From positions 1 to 64,000 of the forward strand of contig NZ_QJJQ01000018.1 in the NCBI RefSeq assembly GCF_003201975.1: a stretch of 64,000 bases of DNA, in the 5' to 3' direction. How positions within the stretch are numbered: the stretch's first letter is position 1; the number at the start of each line of letters is the position of its first letter. Origin of the DNA: Pseudogracilibacillus auburnensis (GTDB taxonomy: Bacteria > Bacillota > Bacilli > Bacillales > Amphibacillaceae). The translations under genes were made by a program, and so were the position numbers. Below are positions 17,656 through 25,658 of the stretch, in pieces. Below the pieces are notes generated by a model that was not told the DNA's origin, ran no database searches, and worked only from the letters and a program-made list of their open reading frames with translations.

Positions 17656-18054
17656 TCACCCTCTCCTTTTTTCTAAGAACAAAAGCGCAAGCGCTCGTTT
17701 AGCGACGTACAAATTGCGCCCTACCAAGTAGGGTGGGTCGACGTTGCCACGCAAAGTGGCGAACTTAGTTGATCTTCCTTCTCCAACGAGATAAAGGAAA
17801 CATGCCCCTTCATAGGGGTATGCCGGCGTTGGGCGCAAAGCCCGATTTTAGTCGGCCTTCCTTAAAACTTGAACCGATGTTGACTTTCACCCAAGGGCAT
17901 AAGTGCGACTAAGCCTCTGTCTAAAGCCAATCGGTAAGTCTTCTTTATCGTAGGAAGAAGCTTGAAATTTGCTACAGCTTTAGCGCTTAAGCTAAACGCG
18001 ACTAATATTGCAAATAAACTTTATCCACAAGTATAATCAAATATAATTTCCTAG
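17656..18054. repeat. Gene-free block with dispersed intergenic repeats
   Basis: The block is built of short GC-richer inverted repeats (for example AAGCGCAAGCGCT, CCCTACCAAGTAGGG and GCCCCTTCATAGGGGT). The stretch around 17805-17865 (GGGGTATGCCGGCGTTGGGC, later GTCGGCCTTCCTT) returns in inverted orientation near 49585-49625 as GGAAGGCCAACGTCGGCATA. AGGGCATAAG-x-GCGAC recurs at 17893 and 49488. The translated 60-aa frame across it is not a gene. This looks like REP-type, non-coding mobile or transcribed repeats. Confidence 0.55.
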
Positions 18055-18210
18055 ACAACAAAAAAAGGATCAAATCATTGACCCTCTTTTCATTTTAACA
18101 TATACAATTGTTGTTTTGGCTGCAGATCTTCAATAGAATCAATGTCCATGTAGTCAGGAACAACTAAGCCAATTTTCGCCCCGACTAAATTTGGTCCTAA
18201 GTCAACAAGT
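18055..18210 (-). pseudogene. 3' fragment of a glycine-betaine-binding protein gene plus its terminator (direct repeat, left copy)
   Basis: This 156-bp stretch matches 33328-33483 base for base without gaps, with five mismatches counted by eye. It encodes the last 31 residues of the binding lipoprotein (from LVDLGPNLVGAKIG to DLQPKQ), but the stop TAA has become CAA. It carries the same terminator (stem 18062-18090). There is no upstream part of the gene. It lies just behind the 342-aa gene at 18229 and probably terminates that transcript. Confidence 0.9.
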
Positions 18211-18228
18211 ACTTTAATTGTTTCGCTT

Positions 18229-19257
18229 TTAAATAGATAGCATAAGTGAATTACCGCGCCATTCTTCTGTCATATAATCCATGATTGACTTATTTACTTG
18301 ATAAGGAGCCTTTTGTACAATAGGTTCGTATTGTTGAATATCACAAATTGCATAATTCGTATGTGAAACATCTTTTTGAATCATTATTTTGGTATCTTTA
18401 CCATACTGTGTAGGTGATTGAATTTTTTTTAACATATCAACAATTTCTTTTAAAATATACCTTTTTTCCATCGTCGGTATATTAACCAATTTAATTACTA
18501 CATATTCTGAAGTATAATATGTATGAATCATATATTCCAAATAATTTTTCAATAATGCTGGTAATATTTCTAACTTCGCTTCATTCATAGAAGATAAGTT
18601 TACAGAAATATTTGTTTCAAATACATCCGCTAAAATTTTCATTCCTCGTAACTGTATTTGTTCATGGTTTTTAAAAACGAAGGTAACTTTATTTCTTTGA
18701 TTATATGGTATAATTCTTTTCAGTAAACCTACTGCTGATAAAGTACATATCGGTTTAGTCGATTGTAATTGTATATCAAAACAACTTTTCGTATGATATG
18801 TGACATGATGAAGATCCCATTTTAAACATTGATTAACAGCCTTTATAAAGTGGTGATCAATACCAATTACAATCATTTCATGTTGTTCATTCGGTATTTC
18901 TCGAATCATATTTATATCATTAATATCAAAATATATATAGTCCGAAGTTTGCATCGAAAATACATTTTCCTTTAATGTATGAAACAATATTTGTACATGA
19001 TTATATATATTTTTAGTTTTTGTACATATGATACTATCTATAATATCTTGCAGTAATTTAACATGTTCTTTCATCCATTTTTCATTTGATCCATTGTGAT
19101 GGTTAAAAGAAGATTTTAATATTTGAAGTAACAATTCTAATTTATCTACCGTAAAAAAATGACGATATTTTTCTTTAAACTGATGTTCTATTTGTTCATA
19201 TGACATGATTGTTGATTGAAAAGAAACATTCACTTGTTTACCGTCTCTTACATTCAT
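18229..19257 (-). CDS. Protein of unknown function under a cobalamin riboswitch
   Basis: 342 aa, soluble by eye: no signal peptide and no clear membrane helix. It is rich in His, Asn, Ile and Lys, with a mostly helical N-terminal third and a mixed alpha/beta remainder. There are scattered Cys residues and HH pairs (53-54, 152-153, 169-170) but no motif that I recognise: no P-loop, no HTH, and no cobalamin-binding DxHxxG. ATG preceded by AGAGGTGGG. A cobalamin riboswitch and a terminator sit in its own leader, and its own promoter lies behind the malate dehydrogenase stop. It is therefore predicted to be expressed only when adenosylcobalamin is scarce. Its place in the eut locus suggests a role in B12 supply or in eut control, but I cannot name one. 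Confidence 0.75.
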   Translation of the reverse strand: MNVRDGKQVNVSFQSTIMSYEQIEHQFKEKYRHFFTVDKLELLLQILKSSFNHHNGSNEKWMKEHVKLLQDIIDSIICTKTKNIYNHVQILFHTLKENVFSMQTSDYIYFDINDINMIREIPNEQHEMIVIGIDHHFIKAVNQCLKWDLHHVTYHTKSCFDIQLQSTKPICTLSAVGLLKRIIPYNQRNKVTFVFKNHEQIQLRGMKILADVFETNISVNLSSMNEAKLEILPALLKNYLEYMIHTYYTSEYVVIKLVNIPTMEKRYILKEIVDMLKKIQSPTQYGKDTKIMIQKDVSHTNYAICDIQQYEPIVQKAPYQVNKSIMDYMTEEWRGNSLMLSI

Positions 19258-19280
19258 TTGTTTCCCACCTCTTTTTAAAT

Positions 19281-19324
19281 AAAAACAGCTAACATACCAA
19301 CTTTATGGTAGGTTAACTGTTTTT
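19281..19324 (-). terminator. Riboswitch-linked terminator (expression platform)
   Basis: The minus-strand hairpin AACAGTTAACCTACCA/TGGTATGTTAGCTGTT (16-bp stem with one mismatch and a wobble, 6-nt loop) is followed by TTTTTATTT. It lies between the riboswitch and the ribosome site of the gene at 18229. A second, weaker long hairpin with a T-run lies at 19330-19377. Confidence 0.75.
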
Positions 19325-19414
19325 AAAGAGAAGCAAAAAAACACTATACGTAAAGTATAATTTTTATTTCGCTTCTACCTCTCAACCCCCGAAGAAAGTA
19401 TCGCTTCTACGAAT

Positions 19415-19555
19415 ATAGGCAGGTCTCCTGACTTCGCACATCATATCATCAATATTACCTTCCCGTATGTACAGTGGCATTGTATATTGATTATCCGTGC
19501 TTACAGTTGCGGGGACAGTTTCGTTTCACGAATTCCCTTTTAAACCAAAATATAG
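19415..19555 (-). ncRNA. Cobalamin riboswitch
   Basis: On the minus strand all hallmarks are present in order: AAAAGGGAA with GTGAAA, CTGTCCCCGCAACTGTAA, the B12-box core GCCACTGT (19471-19478), CGGGAAGG, and AGTCAGGAGACCTGCC. With the downstream terminator it should reduce transcription of the 342-aa gene when adenosylcobalamin is bound. Adenosylcobalamin is the cofactor of ethanolamine ammonia-lyase encoded in the same locus. Confidence 0.95.
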
Positions 19556-19593
19556 TACCTTCTATTCGTCCGTTTATTTAATTCTTAACAATC

Positions 19594-19622
19594 ATTGTAA
19601 TTGAACATTCGGAAATTTGCAA
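19594..19622 (-). promoter_or_regulatory. Sigma-A promoter of the riboswitch transcript
   Basis: TTGCAA, 17 bp, TACAAT on the minus strand, directly behind the malate dehydrogenase stop codon (19629). It shows that the riboswitch gene is a separate transcription unit rather than the tail of the eut operon. Confidence 0.6.
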
Positions 19623-19628
19623 TTTACT

Positions 19629-20579
19629 TCATGAAATTACTTGATCACAAATATTAATGACTGACTGTACAGCATTTGCCGAAACAGCTAAACCATCTTT
19701 CTCTTCATTCGTTAATGGTAACTCAATTACACTTTCTACACCATTTCCACCTAAAATAGTAGGAACACCTAAGTAAAGATTATGATAGCCATATTCACCT
19801 TCTAACAGTGTGATAGATGGAATAATTTTTTTCTTATCGAGAATAATCGCTTCTGCCATTTCTACAATTGCAGCTGCTGGTGCATAATACGCACTACCAT
19901 CTCCTAATAAAGAGACAATTTCTCCTCCACCCTTTCTTGTTCTTTCAATAATTTCTTCTAGACGCTTTTCTGGAATTAATAATTGTAAAGGGATACCTCC
20001 AGCATATGAATAGCGGATCAATGGAACCATTTCGTCACCATGTCCTCCTAATACAAAACCAGAAATATCTTCAACTGAAATATTTAATTCTTCTGCAACA
20101 AATGTATTAAATCGTGCCGTATCCAATATTCCCGATTGTCCAATGACACGATTTTTAGGAAACCCTGTTACGTTATGACATACGTAAGTCATCGCATCTA
20201 CTGGGTTACTTAATACTAAAATAATACTATCAGGTGCATAAGTTTTCACTTGTTCTGCAACAGACTTCATTACACTTACATTCGTATTTACTAAATCATC
20301 TCTACTCATACCAGGCTTTCTCGGTATACCTGCTGTGATGATAACCATATTCACACCTTCTATATCTTCATATGAAGAAGTGCCAATAATGTTTGAGTTA
20401 AACCTTTGGATTGGAGAAGCTTCTAACATGTCTAATGCTTTTCCTTTTGTAGGATTTTCTACATTTGGTAGATCTAATAAGACAACATCTCCTAATTCCT
20501 TTTGCGCCAACATTAATGCAGTCGTTGCCCCCGTATAACCTGCACCGATTACTGCTATTTTATTTCTTTTAAAAGACAA
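19629..20579 (-). CDS. mdh: Malate dehydrogenase (NAD), extra copy in the eut operon
   Basis: 316 aa, LDH/MDH superfamily, close in pattern to the B. subtilis Mdh. It has an N-terminal Rossmann loop [25 protein letters not shown], the substrate loop [10 protein letters not shown] with both malate-type arginines (near 85-91), NPVDAMTY, and the catalytic His in GGHGDEM near 176. TTG start behind GGGGAG. It is the last gene of the eut operon, 21 bp after a shell-protein gene. Malate dehydrogenase is not a usual eut gene. It might re-oxidise the NADH made by EutE, since no EutG alcohol dehydrogenase is present. Confidence 0.9.
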   Translation of the reverse strand: MSFKRNKIAVIGAGYTGATTALMLAQKELGDVVLLDLPNVENPTKGKALDMLEASPIQRFNSNIIGTSSYEDIEGVNMVIITAGIPRKPGMSRDDLVNTNVSVMKSVAEQVKTYAPDSIILVLSNPVDAMTYVCHNVTGFPKNRVIGQSGILDTARFNTFVAEELNISVEDISGFVLGGHGDEMVPLIRYSYAGGIPLQLLIPEKRLEEIIERTRKGGGEIVSLLGDGSAYYAPAAAIVEMAEAIILDKKKIIPSITLLEGEYGYHNLYLGVPTILGGNGVESVIELPLTNEEKDGLAVSANAVQSVINICDQVIS

Positions 20580-20600
20580 TGGATCATCTCCCCTTTTGTC

Positions 20601-20960
20601 TTACTTTTTGTTTTCATTTTTCTTTTTTATTTCTGTTGCTTTCGGTGGTCTTGTTTTTGTCTTTTTTTCTTGCAGTTCTTTCGGCTTTATCATTTCATAA
20701 ACAGCATCAGTTGCACGCGGAATAACGTGTGCACTTAATAATTTCCCATTCATTCTTAATACTGTTTCTTTACCAGTATCTACTGCTGCTTGTACTGCTC
20801 CTACATCACCTTGCACTGTCATTGTGACAATACCGCCATCTACTAAGTTGTGGCTTACCAATTCAACATTTGATGCTTTCATCATTGCATCAGCTGCTTC
20901 AATCGCATAAACTAAACCATGTGTTTCAATCATACCTATTGCTTTACTCAAACGTTCCAC
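20601..20960 (-). CDS. BMC-H shell protein with basic C-terminal tail
   Basis: 119 aa. Residues about 5-90 form one BMC domain (GMIETHGLVYAIEAADAMMKAS, then GGIVTMTVQGDVGAVQAAVDTG), which makes hexameric tiles of the microcompartment shell. A 25-residue Lys-rich extension (from KELQEKKTKTRPP to NENKK) follows; it is absent from the EutM protein at 22130. Its start overlaps the EutN gene end by 17 bp, so translation is coupled. The tail could bind cargo or nucleic acid; that is speculation. Confidence 0.88.
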   Translation of the reverse strand: MERLSKAIGMIETHGLVYAIEAADAMMKASNVELVSHNLVDGGIVTMTVQGDVGAVQAAVDTGKETVLRMNGKLLSAHVIPRATDAVYEMIKPKELQEKKTKTRPPKATEIKKKNENKK

Positions 20961-21228
20961 CTCTTTCTATTTCGGTCGAATCGACAATACCGATGATGAC
21001 AGCATCAATTGGAATTGAGCGTTCTTTTAAAATATATCTTGAAGATCCTCCACTTGTAACCAACACTTTATCTCCTATACCAGCTCCAATACGGTCAGCC
21101 GCTACGATATGGTTGCGAATTGGTGCCTCATGTCCATCAATTGGTTGAATAATTAAAAGTTTTAATCCTTCTAATCCATCTTCCTTCCGGGTGGCCCAAA
21201 CATTACCAATCACTTGACCTAATTGCAT
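20944..21228 (-). CDS. eutN: EutN/CcmL-type pentameric shell vertex protein
   Basis: 94 aa, the usual length for BMC-P proteins, which cap the twelve vertices of the shell. Family features are MQLGQVIGNVWATRK at the start, LKLLIIQP, the D-x-IGAGIGDKVLVTSG segment and AVIIGIVD near the end. It lies between the PduL-like and the second BMC-H gene. Confidence 0.92.
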   Translation of the reverse strand: MQLGQVIGNVWATRKEDGLEGLKLLIIQPIDGHEAPIRNHIVAADRIGAGIGDKVLVTSGGSSRYILKERSIPIDAVIIGIVDSTEIERGGTFE

Positions 21229-21245
21229 CTTCCATCACTGCTTTC

Positions 21246-22109
21246 TTACACTATTTTAATTTGTTTTTTCTTTTCTCGAGCATAATCATAAGCTAATGCG
21301 GTTACAATTGTTTGTTTACTTATATGGATCATATTCGCTTCAATCTTTTCCATATCTTCTCTTGATAATAGTTTTTTATCATATTTTTCAATGGAAGGTT
21401 TTGTCGTTTCATGTGCCATTGTTTCTACACTTTGTGTCTTAATTGGTCTAGCTGTCACTGCAGAAGTGATAATTTTACCAATTGTTCCTTTAGATATAAA
21501 CGCTGCATTTGCTTCATCTGTATCGACATGCATTTCTAGACGAAATCTTTCAGATACCCTTATTTTCACATGATTAAATGTCATTGGACGCTCGCTATTT
21601 ATAGCAATGTTTACATATTGACCATCTTCTACTTGAAGTACACTCGCTTCTTTAAAATTCATATGAATATGTGCTTGTGCGATGATTAATCCTTCTTGTA
21701 AATAGACAGTTCCTTTAGGACCAATAAGAGTGATTGGGCTTGAACCATTAATATCACCTGATTCTCGTAAAGGTGGTTTTACACCTAATTTAAATGCATC
21801 TGTTAAACTAACTTCCACTTGTGAAGCCGGTCTAACCGGACCTAAAATACGTACTCGTTCAATGCTTCCTTTAGGTCCAGCAATCATTAAAGTTTCATTT
21901 GCCGCAAATTGACCCGGCTGTGATAAATCTAATTTTTTCGTTAGTTCGTACCCTTTTCCAAACAAGATTTCTACATGTTCCTTCTGTAGATGAATATGAC
22001 GAGCTGAAACTGCAATTGGAATTGGACCATCAGATGTTAAATCTGTCGAATCATTGTTTAACTTAGCAATTACTTGCTGGACAATTTTCTCAATCATTTT
22101 CTCCTTCAT
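21246..22109 (-). CDS. pduL: PduL-type phosphotransacylase with C-terminal extension
   Basis: 287 aa. Converts acetyl-CoA and phosphate to acetyl-phosphate plus CoA, recycling CoA inside the compartment. Conserved metal-binding motifs: VSARHIHL near 34-41 and AQAHIHM near 144-150, plus HVDTDEANAA near 192. Canonical PduL is about 210 aa. Here about 70 extra residues follow, ending in a helical, amphipathic-looking segment (KKLLSREDMEKIEANM, then ISKQTIVTALAYDYARE). That ITxxAxDYARE-like segment is common in microcompartment-associated proteins, so the tail may be a packaging signal. It replaces the EutD phosphotransacetylase of enteric eut operons. Confidence 0.88.
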   Translation of the reverse strand: MKEKMIEKIVQQVIAKLNNDSTDLTSDGPIPIAVSARHIHLQKEHVEILFGKGYELTKKLDLSQPGQFAANETLMIAGPKGSIERVRILGPVRPASQVEVSLTDAFKLGVKPPLRESGDINGSSPITLIGPKGTVYLQEGLIIAQAHIHMNFKEASVLQVEDGQYVNIAINSERPMTFNHVKIRVSERFRLEMHVDTDEANAAFISKGTIGKIITSAVTARPIKTQSVETMAHETTKPSIEKYDKKLLSREDMEKIEANMIHISKQTIVTALAYDYAREKKKQIKIV

Positions 22110-22129
22110 CTACATTCATCCTTATTGTA

Positions 22130-22417
22130 TTATTTTTCAGTCGTTGGTAAAATTTGCTCTAATTCGTTGTGTGGTCTAGGAATTACGTGAACAGATAATA
22201 ATTCTCCAACACGTTCTGCAGCAGCAGATCCTGCATCAGTCGCTGCTTTTACAGCACCGACATCTCCACGTACTAATACTGTCACAATTCCTCCACCTAC
22301 ATGTACTTTTCCTACTAAGTTTACAGAAGCGGCCTTTACCATTGCATCTGCTGCCTCAATTGAGCCTACTAACCCTTTTGTTTCTACCATTCCTAAAGCT
22401 GTTCCTTGGATATTCAT
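22130..22417 (-). CDS. eutM: EutM-type BMC-H shell protein
   Basis: 95 aa, one BMC domain with [22 protein letters not shown] at the start and [22 protein letters not shown] in the middle, ending [16 protein letters not shown]. Major hexameric facet protein of the ethanolamine microcompartment. The gene is 22 bp after eutE. Confidence 0.93.
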   Translation of the reverse strand: MNIQGTALGMVETKGLVGSIEAADAMVKAASVNLVGKVHVGGGIVTVLVRGDVGAVKAATDAGSAAAERVGELLSVHVIPRPHNELEQILPTTEK

Positions 22418-22439
22418 AATAAATTCCTCCTAAATAATT

Positions 22440-23948
22440 TTATGACATTTTTTTAATTACTTTTTCTACAACACTTTGAATTAATGCTTGGTCTAATTCG
22501 TTAGAGATATGAGCATTTAAAGTCTCTCTTATTTCATCATCATCAAATAAATCTTGATATGTTGTTACTTGTTTCGGTAAATCAACCGATTTATTGCCGT
22601 ATGCTATACGTTTAATATTAATTAAATGTTCTGCGGAAATATTATCTGACGTAATATTTCCACCGTATGACCCACATCCAAGTGTCATTGACGGCTTTAA
22701 TCCTGTCGTTCCTCCAACCGCTCCAATCGAACTCATCGTGTTCACTAAAATTCTAGATACTGGCATTTCTACTGCAAATGTACGTGCAATTTGATCATTT
22801 TCTGTATGGATAGATAATGAATGCCCTCTTCCACCTAAATTTAATAATTGTGTACAAATCCGTTTTGCATCAACGAGATCTTCTGCTACATATAAAGCGA
22901 AGATAGGAGCTAACTTCTCTAATGAGAATGGGAAGTTCTTCCCTACTTTATCTTCTAAACCGATGATAACTCTCGTGTTTTCAGGAAGCGTGATCCCTGC
23001 TTCTTTTGCGATAAATGAAGCACTTTTTCCGACAATTGCTGGATTCACTCTACCTGGTTGTGGAGAGATTAAACACTCCATTTTCTTTTTCTCATCGTTA
23101 TTTAATATATATCCACCTTGTCGTTCCAGTTTTGCAATAAATTTGTCTTTAATTGTTTTGTCCACGATAATTGCTTGTTCCGTCGCACATATTGTTCCAT
23201 TATCAAATGACTTACTATCTATAATATGCTTAATTGATACGTCTAGTTTCGCGCTTTTTTCCACATAAACAGGCACATTTCCCGGTCCAACACCATACGC
23301 TGGTTTCCCAGAACTGTATGCCGCTTTTACAAGTCCTCCACCTCCAGTTGCTAAAATTAACTGAATATTTGGATGCTTCATTGCTTGAGAAGTAGCCTCC
23401 ATCGATGAATACGTTAAAATTTGCAATAAATCTGCAGGTGCCCCGGCTTCCTCTGCTGCTTCTTTACAAACTTCTAATGCTGCTTTCGTACATTGCACTG
23501 CATAAGGGTGTGGGCTAACAACAATAGCATTTCTCGTTTTCAAAGCAATTAATGTTTTAAAATATGCTGTCGAAGTTGGATTTGTTGTCGGTATAATAGC
23601 TAATACTACTCCGAACGGATCGGCAATTTCTAACAGTTTATTTGCTCTATCTTCTCGAACGACCCCAACAGTCTTTAAATCTTTAATACTTTCATATACA
23701 TCTTTAGAACCTACTTGATTCTTAATTATCTTATGTTCGACAACACCCATTTTCGTTTCTTTTACAGCCATTTTTGCTAAGCGTTCTGAAGATTGATAAG
23801 CTTTTTCTGCAACATGTTTGACAATTTCATCAACTTGTTCTTGGGTAAATGTTTGATAAATTGCTTGAGCTTCTTTCGCTTTTCTTACAGCAGTTCTCAT
23901 TTCTTGTAACGCTAATAAATCTTTATCATAAATAGTTGCGCTAGACAT
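22440..23948 (-). CDS. eutE: Acetaldehyde dehydrogenase (CoA-acylating) EutE
   Basis: 502 aa. Oxidises acetaldehyde with NAD and CoA to acetyl-CoA. ALDH-fold features: [16 protein letters not shown] near 130, [19 protein letters not shown], and the catalytic Cys in [10 protein letters not shown] near 250. The N-terminal 20-30 residues look like an amphipathic helix, as in other compartment-targeted EutE/PduP proteins. The gene lies between the eutL and eutM shell genes. Confidence 0.93.
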   Translation of the reverse strand: MSSATIYDKDLLALQEMRTAVRKAKEAQAIYQTFTQEQVDEIVKHVAEKAYQSSERLAKMAVKETKMGVVEHKIIKNQVGSKDVYESIKDLKTVGVVREDRANKLLEIADPFGVVLAIIPTTNPTSTAYFKTLIALKTRNAIVVSPHPYAVQCTKAALEVCKEAAEEAGAPADLLQILTYSSMEATSQAMKHPNIQLILATGGGGLVKAAYSSGKPAYGVGPGNVPVYVEKSAKLDVSIKHIIDSKSFDNGTICATEQAIIVDKTIKDKFIAKLERQGGYILNNDEKKKMECLISPQPGRVNPAIVGKSASFIAKEAGITLPENTRVIIGLEDKVGKNFPFSLEKLAPIFALYVAEDLVDAKRICTQLLNLGGRGHSLSIHTENDQIARTFAVEMPVSRILVNTMSSIGAVGGTTGLKPSMTLGCGSYGGNITSDNISAEHLINIKRIAYGNKSVDLPKQVTTYQDLFDDDEIRETLNAHISNELDQALIQSVVEKVIKKMS

Positions 23949-23963
23949 ATATACACTCCTTTC

Positions 23964-24617
23964 TCAGTAATCTAACGGATGGGCCGTTATTTGATAGACT
24001 TTATCACGAAAAGTATCTACTGCCGCTGCACATGAGGATTGACTACCTTTTAAAATTGCACCAGCAAAATTCGTTTCTGTCGGCGGTGAAAACAGCTGAC
24101 ATATTTCCACATCTGCTGCTTTTAATGCAGCATCAACCGCAACGAGTGCTTCTATCGGTGGAGCAATTAAATATGCTAAAGATTGCCCTTCTTGTACATC
24201 GTTTTCTTTCGCCAAATATGTTCCACAACTTGATATCGTCTTTGCAAAAAGTAAATGTTCATCATTACCATTAATTTTCTCAAAATATAATGTAGATTGA
24301 ACAATTTGTTGGATAGAATCTAGGCCACTTTTCACTTCTTCAGGTGTAGATCCGGCAATGATACCAATAAATTCACCAGATAAAGGACCTGAAGCGAAGT
24401 CTGATCCTGCATAAAAACTTTTTGCATAAACAACTGTAACATCTGCTGCCTTTGTCGCTTCATCTAACGCTACATAACCTACATCATCCAATGTTAATGT
24501 CACTAACCCTAAACTAGTTTGATCATTTTTTAAATGGAATTTTTCTTTTAATGCATCACTCGCATTAGATATTAATTGTAAAGAACAAATATTTGCATAT
24601 ACTTTATTATCAAACAT
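23964..24617 (-). CDS. eutL: EutL-type trimeric shell protein (tandem BMC, BMC-T)
   Basis: 217 aa, the usual EutL length, with two fused BMC repeats: the first around LDDVGYVALDEATKAADVTVVYAKSF, the second around LIAPPIEALVAVDAALKAADVEICQLFSPP. EutL trimers form gated large pores that pass substrates or cofactors. ATG start 9 bp after eutC. Confidence 0.92.
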   Translation of the reverse strand: MFDNKVYANICSLQLISNASDALKEKFHLKNDQTSLGLVTLTLDDVGYVALDEATKAADVTVVYAKSFYAGSDFASGPLSGEFIGIIAGSTPEEVKSGLDSIQQIVQSTLYFEKINGNDEHLLFAKTISSCGTYLAKENDVQEGQSLAYLIAPPIEALVAVDAALKAADVEICQLFSPPTETNFAGAILKGSQSSCAAAVDTFRDKVYQITAHPLDY

Positions 24618-24625
24618 GTCATCAA

Positions 24626-25642
24626 CTACCCTTCTTTTTGAATCAGCTTGACACCACTAGCTTTATGCTTTAACATTCGTTCCACTACTGTGCCTAAATA
24701 TGCACCAGCTTCAATTGGAGGAATTCCACCTTGATGAATATTAGAGATGACCATTCTGTCTGATTCAATCGTACCGTGACGTGGTTTATAACATAAATAC
24801 GCACTCATCGATTCAGCTGATACAAGCCCTGGACGTTCTCCGATTAAATTGATGACAACTTCTGGCTCTAATACTTCTCCGATATCATCCATTAATCCTA
24901 CTCTACCTTCATGTACATAAAAGGGAGTTCCTACTTGAATGTTTAAGTTCTTCAACGATTGTTGTAACGACAAATAAACATCTTCTAAATTTTCATTAAT
25001 TGCGCTCGCACTTAATCCATTGGAAGCAATAATTTGAACTATTGGTGCATACTCGCATTTTTTTTTCAATATTTGCTTTGATTCTTCTGAAAGTCTTCTA
25101 CCCAAATCTGGTCTACGAATATATACTTCTTTTTCTTCTACCTTCGTATATACTGTAAATAAATTTAGCCTATCTAATAATGTTTGTGACACTTCTCCAT
25201 ATACCGCATCAACTGCAACAGCATGGTCAAATCTAAATTTTAATAATGTGGATGTCCTCGGTCGTGAACCTGCTCTTCCAACAGCAACTCTAGCTGGTGT
25301 ATATTTTAAATATTCTCCGGGTTCTTCCGTTAAACGATCTGAACTATGATGCAAAAATTCTTCTTCCTCATTTGCTTCTATTATGTCCTGTTTCTCCTGT
25401 TTTTCTGGATACAACGGAATAATGGTACTGTATTGATTCGGATTAATTTCTGCTACGTCTTGTTCATTGCTTTTTCCATATAACTGAACGACAGATGTCG
25501 CCACTTCATCCGTTTGCTTAGATGTATTTGGTTTCGTATTTAATGAACATATATCTTTCGATTGCTTTATTTCTTCTCCTTTATATTTACCTAATTCTTC
25601 CACGACGAGCTTCACAATTTTTTCTAGTTTTTCTGTTTGCAA
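24626..25642 (-). CDS. eutC: Ethanolamine ammonia-lyase, small subunit EutC
   Basis: 338 aa. With EutB it binds adenosylcobalamin and cleaves ethanolamine to acetaldehyde and ammonia. The core begins near residue 110 with TPARVAVGRAGSRPRTSTLLKFRFDHA and runs through NGLSA, GERPGLVSAESMSAYL and HQGGIPPIEAGAYL. The first 105 residues are a low-complexity, acidic/Gln-rich linker after an N-terminal helix (MQTEKLEKIVKLVVEELGKY), a probable compartment-targeting peptide. The TTG at 25642 is chosen over the one at 25666 because GGGGGTG is 6 bases before it. With that start it no longer overlaps eutB. Confidence 0.92.
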   Translation of the reverse strand: MQTEKLEKIVKLVVEELGKYKGEEIKQSKDICSLNTKPNTSKQTDEVATSVVQLYGKSNEQDVAEINPNQYSTIIPLYPEKQEKQDIIEANEEEEFLHHSSDRLTEEPGEYLKYTPARVAVGRAGSRPRTSTLLKFRFDHAVAVDAVYGEVSQTLLDRLNLFTVYTKVEEKEVYIRRPDLGRRLSEESKQILKKKCEYAPIVQIIASNGLSASAINENLEDVYLSLQQSLKNLNIQVGTPFYVHEGRVGLMDDIGEVLEPEVVINLIGERPGLVSAESMSAYLCYKPRHGTIESDRMVISNIHQGGIPPIEAGAYLGTVVERMLKHKASGVKLIQKEG

Positions 25643-25658
25643 TATTATCACCCCCTGC

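Noticed and set aside
17656-17838. 60-aa frame on the minus strand
   Set aside because: It lies in the dispersed repeat block, has no ribosome site and shares parts with repeats elsewhere.
19258-19414. EutX/Rli55-type decoy RNA downstream of the riboswitch
   Set aside because: I searched the leader for six-base loops with A1 and G4 and found none; the loop of the terminator hairpin is TAAAGT and does not fit.
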